The translations under genes and the position numbers were made by a program. A stretch of 64,000 nucleotides of DNA from contig CATQJL010000223.1 of the NCBI GenBank assembly GCA_958299035.1, positions 10,157,753-10,221,752 on the forward strand, read 5' to 3'. Under the pieces are notes generated by a model, which saw only the letters and a list, made by a program, of their open reading frames with translations, did no database searches and was not told where the DNA came from. The DNA comes from Cylicocyclus nassatus (taxonomy: Eukaryota > Nematoda > Chromadorea > Rhabditida > Strongylidae). Below, piece after piece: positions 1-11,188 of the stretch (its first letter is position 1; every line of letters starts with the position of its first letter).

Positions 1-640
1 CACACTTTTTAATCGTCAATATCTCTCTTCCCAATGGGTCTTTTCTTGCCATTTGAGCACCATTCTGTAGAGGAGGCTTCAACTTAGATTTGTAGTATCG
101 GTCGCATCACCGATCGCTCTTCGTTACTGTAGGATTACTGTAGGAACTTCGACAAGGATTTTAAACCATTGGAAGCCATATTCTGCCTCGAAACAAAACT
201 GAACAAGCCAAAAACTCTTATACTATGGTAGTGGAAGTCGCTTTCCACATTACTTTAATGCTTTTTTCCCAAAGTTATCCCAACTAGACCGCATTAACCG
301 AATTCCGAGTATTTGTCAAAAATGTGATTACACCGTCAAAAAAGCTGAAAACACTGGTAAAAAGTTGTGTAATAGAATCAGCATGCGGAAAACCCTAGTA
401 CACAATTTTTCAGATTTTTTTGAAAAAAATTTTGCCAGATGGCATATTCCACAATGGTTCCACATGTTGAAAGTTCTTACCGTAATCCTACAGTAACGAA
501 GAGAGATCGCTTATTTGATAGATACTGTAAATTTAAGTTGAAACCTTCTCTACAGAATGGTGCTTAACGGCTAGCAAAGACCTATTGGGAAGAGAGATAT
601 TGACGATTGAGAAGTGTGTACTTATTCTTGAGACACCCTG
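1..640. mobile_element. Mariner-type MITE, copy 1, cut by the window start
   Basis: The right end reads GACACCCTG followed by TA. Long inverted arms (about 20-170 and 480-640) share ACCATTCTGTAGAG and GTTACTGTAGGATTAC. Two complete relatives occur at 13517-14178 and 21329-22006. CAGGGTGTCCC termini with TA duplication are typical of mariner-derived elements. I find no transposase reading frame. The left end lies outside the window. Confidence 0.8.
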
Positions 641-1619
641 TATTTCAAATGCATGGCGTTTACAAGAATGAAATTTTCGAGAGTGTTTTGAGGTTGAAAT
701 AGATAACAAAGCGATTTGTTTCCTTTTTTCGGTTTTTTGTTTTCTTTTTCCAAAGCATTTCAAGAAAGTTTCAATCCGAAACTGGCGTCAGGTCGTTTCT
801 CATTAAAGAAATGTGTGTGCAGTTTGAGTTGAAGAGGAAATTGATTGGAGGCTCGAGATAGAGTAGACGTGGTAGGAGCAAAAAAATGTGATTAAGAGCA
901 TCAGCATGTACAAAAACTCAAAAAAACACTTCCAAACTTTTAATCATTCAAGGAAGTTTTTCACTTAGTCACTTGGTGAAAAAACGCTGTTCTAATTTTT
1001 TTCTTGTAAAATTCTGAGGCTTTTTGAGCTGAAAGTATGCCAATTTTATTTTTGAGGAAAAGGTGCTACCGCAAATGTGATAACATATTATTATCTCTAT
1101 ATCTGACATTTCCAACCTTGGAGCAATGTAAATTAAAGAATATAAGAATTCAACTCGATTGCGCTTTTTTCTACTACCATCTAAACCACAAGCAAAGGAC
1201 CGATAATTTTGGATTTTTTTTTACAATAAAAATTTGATGATATATCACTACTTATTAGTATAGCTTAACGAGTATGAATGTCATTAGCAGAGGATGTTAG
1301 ATAGATAACTCAGAGCATGTTGATTTTTTTTGAATCTGTACTCCAAAGTGTGAACTAATTTTGAAATTTCAAGTTCAAGCGTCTAAAATTGATGCATATG
1401 GCGGAGTATTCAACAGAATTGATTGCATTTATAAAGCAAGCTCCGGTGCTTTTGCATTTGTATATGTTAGAACGCAGTTATTTGGGTACAATATGGAAGC
1501 GCGGTATTGTGACTGTAGATTCCTAGGACAAAGACTACTGGATTTTTTCCATCTCAAGCAGCAGCAATGACTGTCATCTGACTTTCAATACAAGGTGACT
1601 TTTCCTCAGAGTTGAGGCT
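641..1619. other. No recognised gene
   Basis: AT-rich sequence with only short open frames and no domain or splice-supported exon that I can defend. Part of 1350-1619 may be the decayed downstream end of the retroelement remnant that follows. Confidence 0.5.
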
Positions 1620-2100
1620 ATTAATCTACATGAGTACTTGAAAAAGACGATGAGCATCTGCTCTTGAGCTTAGATGACACGAGATCTGATCTATGCATGA
1701 TCGATTTGCTAGCGTAATCAGTTATCAACATTGTGCAACAATTGGCAACCGTAGAAAATCTAACTCAAAAGTTGCGTAGTTCCTCTCATGCCTTTTTAAA
1801 CAGCGGCTGCGATGTGCGATCAAATATACACTACTAGTTTCCGGATTGACTTGTAGGAGGCACGCGCCGAGACCGATGGTTGATGCATCGGTGTGATGAT
1901 ACAAGGTTTTCCTAGAATAGGAAGCACTAAAACAAGCGCATCCACTAGGGCATGTTTTAATGCTTGGAATGCTATTTCTTACTCCTTACTCCAAAGAAAA
2001 ACTGCATGTTTCATGCGAAGTTTGTTCAATGAATGGGAAATTGCGGCTAAATCTTCAAAAGTACGATCCTGCACTAAGAATGATTTGAGTACTATTGTTA
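1620..2100 (-). pseudogene. Ty3/gypsy-like pol remnant (RT connection and RNase H)
   Basis: Reading the minus strand gives, in order: FEDLAAISHSLNKL followed by a W-S-K-E and AFQALKHALVDALVL (end of the reverse transcriptase), HTDASTIGLGACLLQ (RNase H with its first catalytic Asp), LKRHERNYATFELDFL (with the conserved Glu of the family pattern) and LITDYASKSIMHRSDLVSSK. This order matches the RT-RNase H junction of Ty3/gypsy elements. At least one frameshift (near the HTDAS block) and a stop codon break it, so it is inactive. No LTR, integrase or gag part was identified nearby. Confidence 0.8.
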
Positions 2101-2199
2101 TCTGTGAGGCGCGGAACATTACTAAAGCTGTCGATCTTTTTTTGGAGTTCAGGCGTGTACCATTCTTGCTGAACAGTACATATTATTATCCCTAAATGT

Positions 2200-2785
2200 T
2201 TGAAAACATGAACTTTGCATGTTCTGTTATTCGACAGCGGAAAGTAAATATCACGATAATATAAGTTGCGTAAGACGTACGGCAGCGGCTTATCGAGCAC
2301 GACTGTTATTGTTGGCCGTATAAGTTGCATAAGAACAGATGCTAAGGGGTCATATCGTGCAACTGTTGTTACTGGTCGTGTATCATAATCGTGACAGATT
2401 AGGTTACGCAATTATTAATTCTGTTCCAAGGCTTATCGCGACACAAAGCAGACGCGAGCTTGCGCTATCGGGCTGAAAGGTCATTCGCTCAAATAAAAAT
2501 ATTTGTCGCGGGTCACATGCTTACAACTTACGAGGGCCGCCGCGTTGCTTTTTAGCCAAAGGGGTCATCGCGCGCGGACAGTAGCACTGGGTTTTGCTAA
2601 ATTGCCTGACAGTTCAAAGCATTACGATTAGTCAAGATTTCCCAGCAGAAGTTATCTGCAGTAGGCCAGCAGATTTATCTTTCTGGGTCTAATACTGCAG
2701 TTTTGAATTTTTAGCTAGCAATTGCGAACAAGTCCATTGTCTTATCATGAAAAAAGGAAGAAAAATAAGAATAAGTTAACAAGAA
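2200..2785. other. No recognised gene; weak internal duplication
   Basis: Only short open frames. Two imperfect direct copies containing ATAAGTTGC and a CGTGCAACTG or GCACGACTG block lie at about 2255-2320 and 2320-2400. Confidence 0.4.
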
Positions 2786-2789
2786 AATT

Positions 2790-2945
2790 CACGGAATCAC
2801 GGTTTCACGGATTCACGGATCACGCATCACGGCAATTTTTTTGAAAAAAAACTCACGGATGTGCAATCACGGGTTCACGGAGTCACGGATCACGGCTGCT
2901 AAATGCGTATTTAAATTCACGGATTCACGGAATCACGGATCACGG
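2790..2945. repeat. Degenerate TCACGGA short repeats in two clusters
   Basis: Many copies of TCACGGA, ATTCACGG and ATCACGG are packed in 2790-2840 and 2855-2945, separated by an A/T stretch and by one AAATGCGTATTTAAA block. Period is irregular (7-9 bp). Confidence 0.85.
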
Positions 2946-3384
2946 AAAATGCGAGCGCTTTACGAAAGAAAGAATTGACAAAATGGGACTGTTCGCGGGA
3001 CTGTATAAGTGATTTTTATTTAGTTTTTTTAATTTTTTTTTCTTTCTGAAAAGGTTAGATATTTGACTCACACAGAGGTTAAATATTTCACTCATACGGT
3101 TAATATATTTTGCGCAAAATAAAAAAACACTCACACACAATTGTTCGTTGGTGACGTCCATAGCGATCGATCGAATTGTAGAAAGGGGGGGGGGGGTAAG
3201 CTCTGGAACCCATATCAAAAGTTGAGAAGAGAAAAAAAAATTATTCTAGAATTCTAAAGAATAAGAAATCTTCCCTGGGACCTCCATGTCAGGATAAAGG
3301 TCCATGACGCCTTTACCTGATGTGTAGCGGGTTTACATAAGTCTTACTCTAATATTTATTATACAAGATATATAGAAAAGAGGA

Positions 3385-3466
3385 AAGACAACGAACCTCT
3401 GACAGTGACCTCCGCCCGCCGGCAGGAGCCGGCGGGCGGAGGTCACTGTCAGAGGTTCGTTGTCTT
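3385..3466. repeat. Perfect 39-bp palindrome with 4-base loop
   Basis: The left arm (3385-3423, starting AAGACAACGAACCTCTGACA) and right arm (3428-3466) are exact reverse complements, separated by AGGA. This could be a real hairpin element or a fold-back join made in assembly. Confidence 0.9.
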
Positions 3467-3519
3467 GGGCCAACCTCCATCGCGAGCAGCTGTTGGGTCA
3501 TAGCTGCATCCCGACAACC

Positions 3520-3742
3520 CTAAAATTTCAGAGAAAGGGGGCTTGGGTGAAGCCGCGCCCCGAAAAAATTATTTAAATTTTCAAAAATTTCTAGAAATTA
3601 TTTCAATTATTCACAAGTAAAAACAAGTCGCTTGCACGTTTTAATAACACATTTAAGAAACTTTTAAAAATTTCGCGACCCATTCTCGGGATGGGGGGGG
3701 GGGGCGCCCCCTCTCCCCTCGCCCCCTCCCTCGGTACGCTGC
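3520..3742. mobile_element. hAT-type MITE remnant (CAGTGGCGTACC family)
   Basis: It shares TTTCGCGACC, the ACAAGT region and the G-run with complete copy 58690-58928, and ends CTCGGTACGCTGC, a mutated form of the CTCGGTACGCCACTG terminus. The left terminus is missing. Confidence 0.65.
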
Positions 3743-4139
3743 TTGTTATGTATTTGCTTAACTGCAATTGAAGCTCGTCCTTTTCATGCTCAGGCGTAAG
3801 AAAATGTCAGAGAGACGCTCGCAAAAGGTGTGAGTCTTCAAAAAGTATCAGATAAAGTGCATTGGCTTACTATCTGTCTGAACTTACCACTTGCTGAGTT
3901 TGGTGGCTTTTGCTGGAAAACGGACCGAAATATCTGCGAATCTGTTCTTAAATGCATGATCATGGGTTTATGATCTTTAAAATTGCTTTGAACTGATTTC
4001 AAAGCAGTAAGATCAAGCAACTCATTCGAAATATGTATCTAATATATCTTCTGCTGAATTCAAATGCCGTCAGAATATTACATACTTTAATTATGTGCTA
4101 TTTAGCGTCCAACTTTCATTTGGAATCGCGCCTTCTGAC

Positions 4140-5345
4140 ATAGAACATAATCACTCCTTATGGTACAGAGGGTATATGATGTCATCTAACAACCTCCAAT
4201 GTTTAGTTCGATAGATGGATATTTTAGTAACGCTGGTCTTTATGAACTGCTCTTTGAACATTAAATGATCTCTTTACCATGTAATCAATTGAAGGAAAAC
4301 GAATCACATAGAAAGGAGTAGTGTAGCAATAGTTATAGAAACCAGCTTGCGTAACATGTTTAAGTTTGCAAAGTCGTTCCCAGATAAAAGGTCCGAATGC
4401 GTATAGAACGAAAAAAACCGTCTACTGCATCATTACCCGTCAAAACGCATTTGCATAGTGATGGGCTTCCGTTTGCAGCTATTGCCACCCTGTTACTTAC
4501 GGGGGAAGGATACTTGGATGCCGTAGCCATTCATAATGATTTGTATACCAAAAAATGCGCTTTTTCCGTTCCACGAAGACGTCTGCCCATCTTGTTGGAG
4601 GTCATCCTCGGAGACTTTGCTTCGCGAGGAATCCACTCCAATGTTCGCAGTGTCCATCTGTCGTCTCTTCTTCTCATGATGTGACCAACCCATCGGTGTT
4701 TCGCTTTCGCAACGTATTCCGCTGGGTCACGAAGACGGGACATTCTTCTCATATCCGTACTGCGGAATCTGACTAGATGTTGCTTGTGTCGGGTCATCTT
4801 CAGAAGACTACGTTCGAGAGCTCGAGCGTATTCCACCCTGAATCTGACTGAAATCTAATTCTAAGGTCCTTATGGTATTAAACATTTTGGACAACTAGTT
4901 CATTGATGAGACCAGACCAGCGAGGAGATCGAGTTGGTCGGTGCATAGGTAGATTTAGACGTATGGTAGATTTTATCTCTTAGAATACCCTAATTTTACG
5001 CGTACATGACGCATTTTTCTTGATTTTTCAAGCAAGCCGATCAGCCGCTCAACTATATTTCGTAAAGCGATCCTCATGTTGCACATTACTCTTAGCCCAT
5101 ATGCTGCACGCTGTAGGGTCCTTTGGTCGCAAATACTTTGGCGTATTTCGGCTGGTCGGCGGTAGAGAAGCGCGCGCCAATAAAACGGTGCAAATCTACT
5201 TTTGCAACTTTGCTGCTAGTAGCAGATATCGGTCTGAAGTGCATTCAATGATCATGTGATCAATTCAGTGCGTGAATATCATCTGAACACGTTTGTGGTG
5301 TGTAAAAACACTGAACTGGAGTACAATCATGTAACAGAATAGTCA
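4140..5345. repeat. Segmental duplicate S1 (partner 34615-37395; part at 49500-49720)
   Basis: Shared blocks in the same order as the partner: AATCACTCCTTATG, AGAAACCAGCTTGCGTAACA, CAACTAGTTCAT, AATACCCTAATTTTACG, GTAGCAGATATCGG, GAGTACAATCATGT. S1 alone carries the RTE insertion; the partner alone carries two MITEs. No protein product recognised. Confidence 0.85.
4493..4832 (-). mobile_element. RTE-type LINE 3' fragment, 5' truncated
   Basis: The minus strand encodes HRWVGHIMRRRDDRWTLRTL followed by EWIPREAKSPR, the C-terminal signature of RTE-type endonuclease-reverse transcriptase proteins. CCACCCTG flanks it on both sides (4485-4492 and 4833-4840), and the partner duplicate at about 35260-35275 lacks it. 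The 3' end carries a short GTAAGTAA tail. The catalytic domains are absent. Confidence 0.85.
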
Positions 5346-6715
5346 CGATCCGAAAGACTTCTGGAGTGGCCCTGCAGATGCGCATTTCGCTCCACTCTTT
5401 ACCGATAGATTATCGGGAGGGTCTACTATTGCAACACTTTAGAATCTCAATACCCATGGCTTTTAGGGGCGCTGCATTCAAGCGAAACGTAGAGTACTTG
5501 TTCGTTGCCGAAAATTTCATTGCTCAAAAAATAACTTGATCAGATTTGCTTAGACCTCGCCAAATATCGTAAATAGCGTAGGAGTCAGTAGTATGGTTTT
5601 TGGGGCGTTATTTTCCGCAGTAAGATCCATTTTCTATTTGACGAAAGCCCAAATTTTTTGACAAGTTACAGACAAATGGTTTTGCTGCTGTCAAAATTGA
5701 TTTAAGAGATAAGCTATGTTGTTTGTAGCACAAATCATTCACATTAAACAGTATTGTTATGGATGTCCTCTTATTTCCAAAATGATGTGTATTCTATTAA
5801 TTTTCTGACAATCTTCTATGAAATTTGTTGAGAAAAACTGGATGAAGCAAATTTTTTCGAGAGGGTAGTACGGTGGTGTTTTATCATCCGAATGAGTCTC
5901 CGTGAGCGGGTGGGGAGATTTTGCAGAAAAGCGTGGTGAATCAAAGTAAAAACTTCCTCATAATCTCGCATGGTTATCGCAGAGCTTTCGAATAATGGTA
6001 AATGACTCGTGAAGTTTATCGTAAAGCAGTCCTATTCTTAAATGCTTTTTTACGAAATTGTTCGCAGAAAAGAATTGAGAGGTTTATGGAGAGGTATTTT
6101 TAGTCGCAACTAAACTTAATATTGTATCTGCCCCAGTCCACTTTAGTACCATAGAAAATGCGTTGCTTGACTTAGAGTGCAACTCTCAATTATCAAACAG
6201 GCGTTGGTGTGAATGAGGCATTGTATAAAAAACACGCTTACTGCGGTTTACATCTATACAAGGATGTACCTGCTGTTGATCTTTGCAGTGAAATCACAAT
6301 ATTTTACTACAACATCATTACTTCTTTTAGTTCCAACCAATTTTGGCTCTGACAAATTGAAACGAGAAAACTCTGCAACGACAGCGGAAGACGATAGACA
6401 CTAACATGGATAAAACTGGAAGGCCGCGACTCCGAAAATCAACGAGAGCAACCCGTGCTATCCCGAAAAAGTTGGATATTTACCAACCGGCAGGTCTGTT
6501 AGTGTAAAATGCTCACGTTATCATATATTATATATCCTGATATGGTAAAGCGAATTATTTCTCAAAATTGTTAGTGCGAATCATAATTGTCAGAAGGCCA
6601 TTGAAAGCGAATTGGCAAATATCAGCAATTTCTTAGTAAGTGTATGTGCCAAAGTGTGTTCTGGCTAGTCAATACTTATATAATATTTGGCTTAGCCACT
6701 TTTGGTATTTTCGCT
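5346..6715. other. No recognised gene
   Basis: Short open frames only. Around 5885-6010 a block (GAGCTTTCGAATAATGGT) recurs at 9050, inside the TIR element at 7604-10852. Confidence 0.4.
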
Positions 6716-6716
6716 C

Positions 6717-7141
6717 AAAGGCAGCGTCCCGGCAAAAATACGGGTGCCAGGTTTTTGTGGCGCTGTTAAAGTAGACCCCCTACTTAAGCGATGACTGAAG
6801 TTTGGAGCGAAAGAAGGGGTCTACCAAGCTTGAATTTAGCTCCAAAAGTGGCCCAAATCTTACGGTAGGCCTGGACGCCCCCCACACAACAATATCGATT
6901 TGCAAGGCCAGAGTGCGTATAGCGCACACAGTCATGAGCGCAAGGTCCCGCAACGATTTGCGTCTCTACCCTGCATGCATCTCGCACTCGGCCGAGCCTA
7001 CCGTAAGATTCGGGCCAATTAAGGGGCGATTTGTAGACTTTCCTCTTTCGCGCTGCAAACTTCTGTCGTCGCTTAATTAGGAAGTCTACTATTACATTAC
7101 TACCAGAGCCAGGTACCCCAGTCTGGTGGGGCGCTGCCTTC
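6717..7141. mobile_element. MITE with AAAGGCAGCG termini
   Basis: Inverted ends AAGGCAGCGTCCC and GGGGCGCTGCCTT. Inner arms pair as well: GTAGACCCCCTACTTAAGCG against the complement of CGCTTAATTAGGAAGTCTAC. Relatives at 35304-35667 and 35669-36246. Open frames inside it are by-products of the palindrome. Confidence 0.8.
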
Positions 7142-7149
7142 AGAAAGGA

Positions 7150-7530
7150 TAGAAGGAGTCATGGAACTTGAACCAAATTTGGCAGACGTAATGTGTGGGA
7201 TGGGGCGTGTGTTAATAAGCCATTTTGCTCAAGACACGCGGACTGCCTCTGTCAATTTATTGCTTTTTTGCAGTATTTGCTTAAAAAGTCTTTTTAGAAG
7301 AAATCATAGAATTTGAAGCAGATTTGGCAGACATAATGTGTGGGATGAGGCGTGTGTTAATAAGTCGTTTTGTTTGAAACACAACCATTGCCCTTATCGA
7401 TTTGTCGATTTTTTGTGAGTTTTACTTAGAAATTTTTTTATGTTGCCCAAGAAGGATAGAAGGAATTATGGAATCTGAATCAAATTTGGAAGATATAATG
7501 TATAGGATGGGGCGTGTGTTAATAATTCAC
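7150..7530. repeat. Three diverged tandem copies of a ~150-160 bp unit
   Basis: Each copy carries AAATTTGG(C/A)AGA followed by GGGGCGTGTGTTAATAA or a close variant, beginning near 7162, 7308 and 7470. Confidence 0.85.
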
Positions 7531-8348
7531 TTTGGACACATCGATTGCTTCTATCGATTTATTAATTTCTTTGCAGTTTGTGTGATATACCTTGCTTATT
7601 TTACAATACCGCTCTCAAAACGTGAGAAGATTCCCGTGAATGTCGCGGAATTCCCGGAATTCCGCGGAGGTCCGCGAAATTTCGGAATTTCGCGGCATTC
7701 CGCGAATTTCGCGGAATTTTCGGAATATCGCCATAACTTTCTTCGGTATGCATAAATTCTGGATCTGGAACAAGGGTTATACCCAGCCCATTAAGGCGAA
7801 TCTTTTGGTACCTTGCCTTACCTGCAATTCTCGGAGCACGATTGGTGCACGGTAAGAGATGAATTTTGCATTTTGGGAGAGGGGAGGTAAACACAATATT
7901 CGTGTCCTGTACTCGAACCCACCCTTTCTAGTAATAAATAGGTGCTTGAAACTACTAAACAAACAGAAGAGGGGGAAAAACAACATCGACGGCATCATCA
8001 CGGCATGTTCGCATATTTTAGAACTGACGACACCCAATCATAGGTGCGATAGGGGGAGCCGCGCCGTCTCCAGGTGAAGGGGGTCTCTGCTACTCTCATC
8101 CTTGTAATGTGAAGGGGGTAAGTGAGCTCTGAAAGCAAAATGCCCCAACAAATTACATACCATTCGAAAGCTGAGGTCATGTAAAGTCGAGATAGACCGT
8201 CGACTTTTTTCTAGGTCTTCTGTGCCGCGAGATATGAGGAATTTTATGTACTCCATATACCAACTGAATTTATATTCTCATTTTCTGCTCTCCGAGTAAA
8301 CGCTACAGGAAAGTCGACGGTCTAAGTTTGTCAATAAAGACGTGCTCT

Positions 8349-8893
8349 GTGGGTTGTTTCATACTGCCGCACTGACTGCAGCAGTCTGCACTGACCGCAG
8401 CAGACTGCAGCAGACTGCACTGACTGCAGCAGACTGCAGCAGACTGCAGCTGACCGCAGCTGACCGCACTGACCGCAACGACCGCAGCGGCTGAAGCCTG
8501 CAGGCGGAGAGGATAAATAGTTGTGCTTTAAACAAACAACAACAATATATACATAAAAGCAAAAGACAACAAGGTTTACAATGTTACAAAACAGGTATAT
8601 GCAATGATAGGAAGAATTAGAACAACTACGAACATACCAAAGAAAACTATCGCCAAAATTTGATTAAGAAGTATTCTGATGGAACTTATGATCTTCTTAT
8701 GCGCGAATCACGCTGTGTTGATAATCGCGGTTGTTTTTTCTTTTAAGAAAAGAAGCTGCGACCGATGCGGTCAGTGTGGTCATTGCGGTCAGCTGCAGTC
8801 AGCTGCAGTCTGCTGCAGTCTGCTGCAGTCAGTGCAGTCAGCTGCAGTCTGCTGCAGTCTGCTGCAGTCAGTGCGGCAGTCTGAAACAACCCT
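8349..8893. mobile_element. TIR element with CTGCAGCAGA-repeat arms
   Basis: Ends GGGTTGTTTCATACTGCCGC (left) and the complement of CAGGGTTGTTTCAGACTGCC (right). Each arm (about 8365-8480 and 8765-8880) is made of 10-11 bp units such as CTGCAGCAGA and GACTGCAGCA. I could not find a matching flanking duplication. Confidence 0.75.
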
Positions 8894-9906
8894 GTAACAT
8901 AGATAAATAAACAGCAGTGAGTAGGTCTTTGTTTGGCAGAAATCTGCTGTTGATGGACACGATTTCAGATAAAATGCAATTATCTTTCGGTAGAGAGGGG
9001 GGGGCAAGAAAGAAGTCGACGGTCTACGCCAAATCCCCCTTTTCCTGAGCTTTCGAATAATGGTGTATAGATTGCCGCGCGAAAAAATTTGCCAGTTTTC
9101 AAAAATGGAGTGGAGATATTTACTATTAGCTTGCTCCACCCAGCTCCTCCAATATATGACCTTTATGGGTTACCGGAGCAAGCATTTTTTTGAAGCCGGA
9201 AAGCTCGATGCATCACAAGCTATATACTCGAAAGCTGAGATAACGGAGAATCGACATAGGCCGTCGGCTTTTTTCTATCTCTTCTTAGCAGTAAGATATG
9301 AGGGATTTATCTGACCGATATATCTACTGATTCGCTTTAGCTGACAAAAAAGCATTTAAATCCCTTCCATTTCATAAAAAAAAGTAGTCTTACTATCCTA
9401 GTCATTTGTTATTCACGGTCAAAACAGCTATCACACTGAGCTGTTTTTGCACTTTTTGGCAAGACCTTTTTGGTTTTTGCGAGCAACGATAACTTGGTAG
9501 ACTTATCATAGATATAGACTTACTTATTAGTTGTTTTTTTTCTTGCTTCTCTTATAAGCAAAGGCGTCTTCTGTTTATCTATCTTAAAACTGTGACACGC
9601 TTAGAATACCTTAAGGCTTGAAAACAAATATGCTATAAAAATTCTGCCAAAAAACCGTGGAGGAAAGAGCAGCGAACAAGCATCAACCATTTAGGTTCTC
9701 GAAATAAAGTTCTTTATGTTTTTTGATTCTTATATTCGTTTTTTGGGGTGTTTATATTTCCAAGCTATTTTTTTCGAATTTAGTTAATTTTTTATGCTAC
9801 AGAATCTATTGTAGACGCTATTGATAGTGCGGAAAAAGCAACTACTGTAATAATTCTCTAACAATTACTGTATTAATTGTAACAAGATTCTTCTTCTCAT
9901 AGAATA

Positions 9907-10328
9907 CTAGCTTGCTTACCCGGCTCCGCCCGACCCTGTGAAAACACTGTAATAAAGGTCCCATTCCTATCCTGTGCAACCTTTCCCTGTGCCCACTCTT
10001 CTACACTTCATTTCCCATTCCCTGTGTTGTTTTCGAAATCAGCATGCCCACTTACCCACCCTGTGCCAACTCCCAGCCCTGTAGCTCAAACTTTGCAAAA
10101 ATCGATAAAATCAGTAAAAGTTGTCGATAATTTTGAAAACTAATATTGTATTCGGAATCGCCATGCCAACTTACTCCCCTGTGCCACCTCCCAGCCCCGT
10201 AGGTGAACTCTGCAAAAAATCGATAAAAATTGATAAAATCGATATCGATCGATCACGAAAAGTAGCCTATGACGCGCTCCCTGCAGACATACAGACATAC
10301 AGACATACATTCATCTTTATATATAAGA
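9907..10328 (-). mobile_element. Non-autonomous Helitron
   Basis: On the minus strand it begins TCTTATATATAAAGATGAAT followed by GTCTG repeats and ends GGCGGAGCCGGGTAAGCAAG then CTAG, with a GC-rich hairpin before the end. It sits between A (9906) and T (10329), the Helitron preference, with no duplication. The inner 10037-10110 and 10153-10225 blocks (TGTGCCA, CTCCCAGCCC, AATCGATAAAA) are a direct duplication. Confidence 0.88.
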
Positions 10329-11188
10329 TGTGGTAGTTGTGTTTCACGAGTGAGAATCTCCAATAGCTTTTCGATCATGATTCACTCTCAGATTACCCTC
10401 TCAAATCAGCCTCAGGTGAAGGGGGTCATCCGGGTTCTGGCTCAAACGTGAGGGGGTAAGATCCATTGCTCGCCTTATCGCAACTCTGCACCCAATATAC
10501 CACTGATTACTCTCCTCCCTCCCCCCTTAGAATTTCAGAAAAATCGCATAAGTCACTAGCTGCCGTACACCCCCCCCCTCTCAAAATGCAAAATCCATCT
10601 CCTACCGTGCATCAATCGTGCCCCGAGAATTACGGTAAGGCAAGGTACCAAAAGATTCGCCTTAATGAGCTGAGTGTAACACTTGTTTCAGATCCAGAAT
10701 TTATGCATTCCGAAGGAAGTTATGGCGATATTCCGAAAATTGCGCGAAATTCCGGGAACGTCTCGAAATTCCGAAAATTTCGCGGACCTTCGCGGAATTC
10801 CGGGAATTCCGCGGCATTCACGGAAAGTTTGCACGTTCTGATAGCGGTATTGTAGAATGTTAAATTAAAATGTGACGAAGCCGTGAAATCAAAAAAGAAA
10901 TCATGTCCTCAGCTTTTTAAGCAGGTTATAAGTCGGTGTAACGTACAAAATGTCAAATTTTCACATTTCCACAATCTAGAGTAAAACGAAAGATTTACGA
11001 GGCAGCGAAGCTGTCCAGTACCAGTCGAACCTGCCGCGTAGCGGCAGAGAGCGACTGGTCCTGATAATAAAGATGCTATAGTCGTCTATTGATTATGTGC
11101 ATTTCGAGTAAATTCTACAGAAGGAACTTCCCAAAAAATCAGCAGTTTTGCAGAGATATGATATGCAGTTAGAAACTACTGCATATAA

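Larger units (their letters stand above)
7604..10852. mobile_element. 3.2-kb TIR element, TA-flanked, with nested insertions
   Basis: The ends are inverted copies of about 280 bp (7604-7885 and 10570-10852) beginning CAATACCGCT and flanked by TA on both sides (7602-7603, 10853-10854). The arms contain irregular CGCGGAATTCCG-type blocks plus TAAGGCGAATCTTTTGGTAC and its complement. The interior holds a second TIR element (8349-8893) and a Helitron (9907-10328). No transposase seen. TA duplication suggests Tc1/mariner-like mobilisation, but no family-specific protein confirms it. Confidence 0.75.

Noticed and set aside
5341..5640. Possible coding stretch on the plus strand after segment S1
   Set aside because: Stops in each frame, no splice sites in phase, no family motif.
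7601..7755. RNS/RNFAEF-type repeated peptides
   Set aside because: Produced by CGCGGAATTCCG blocks in the TIR arm; matched in inverse at 10570-10852.
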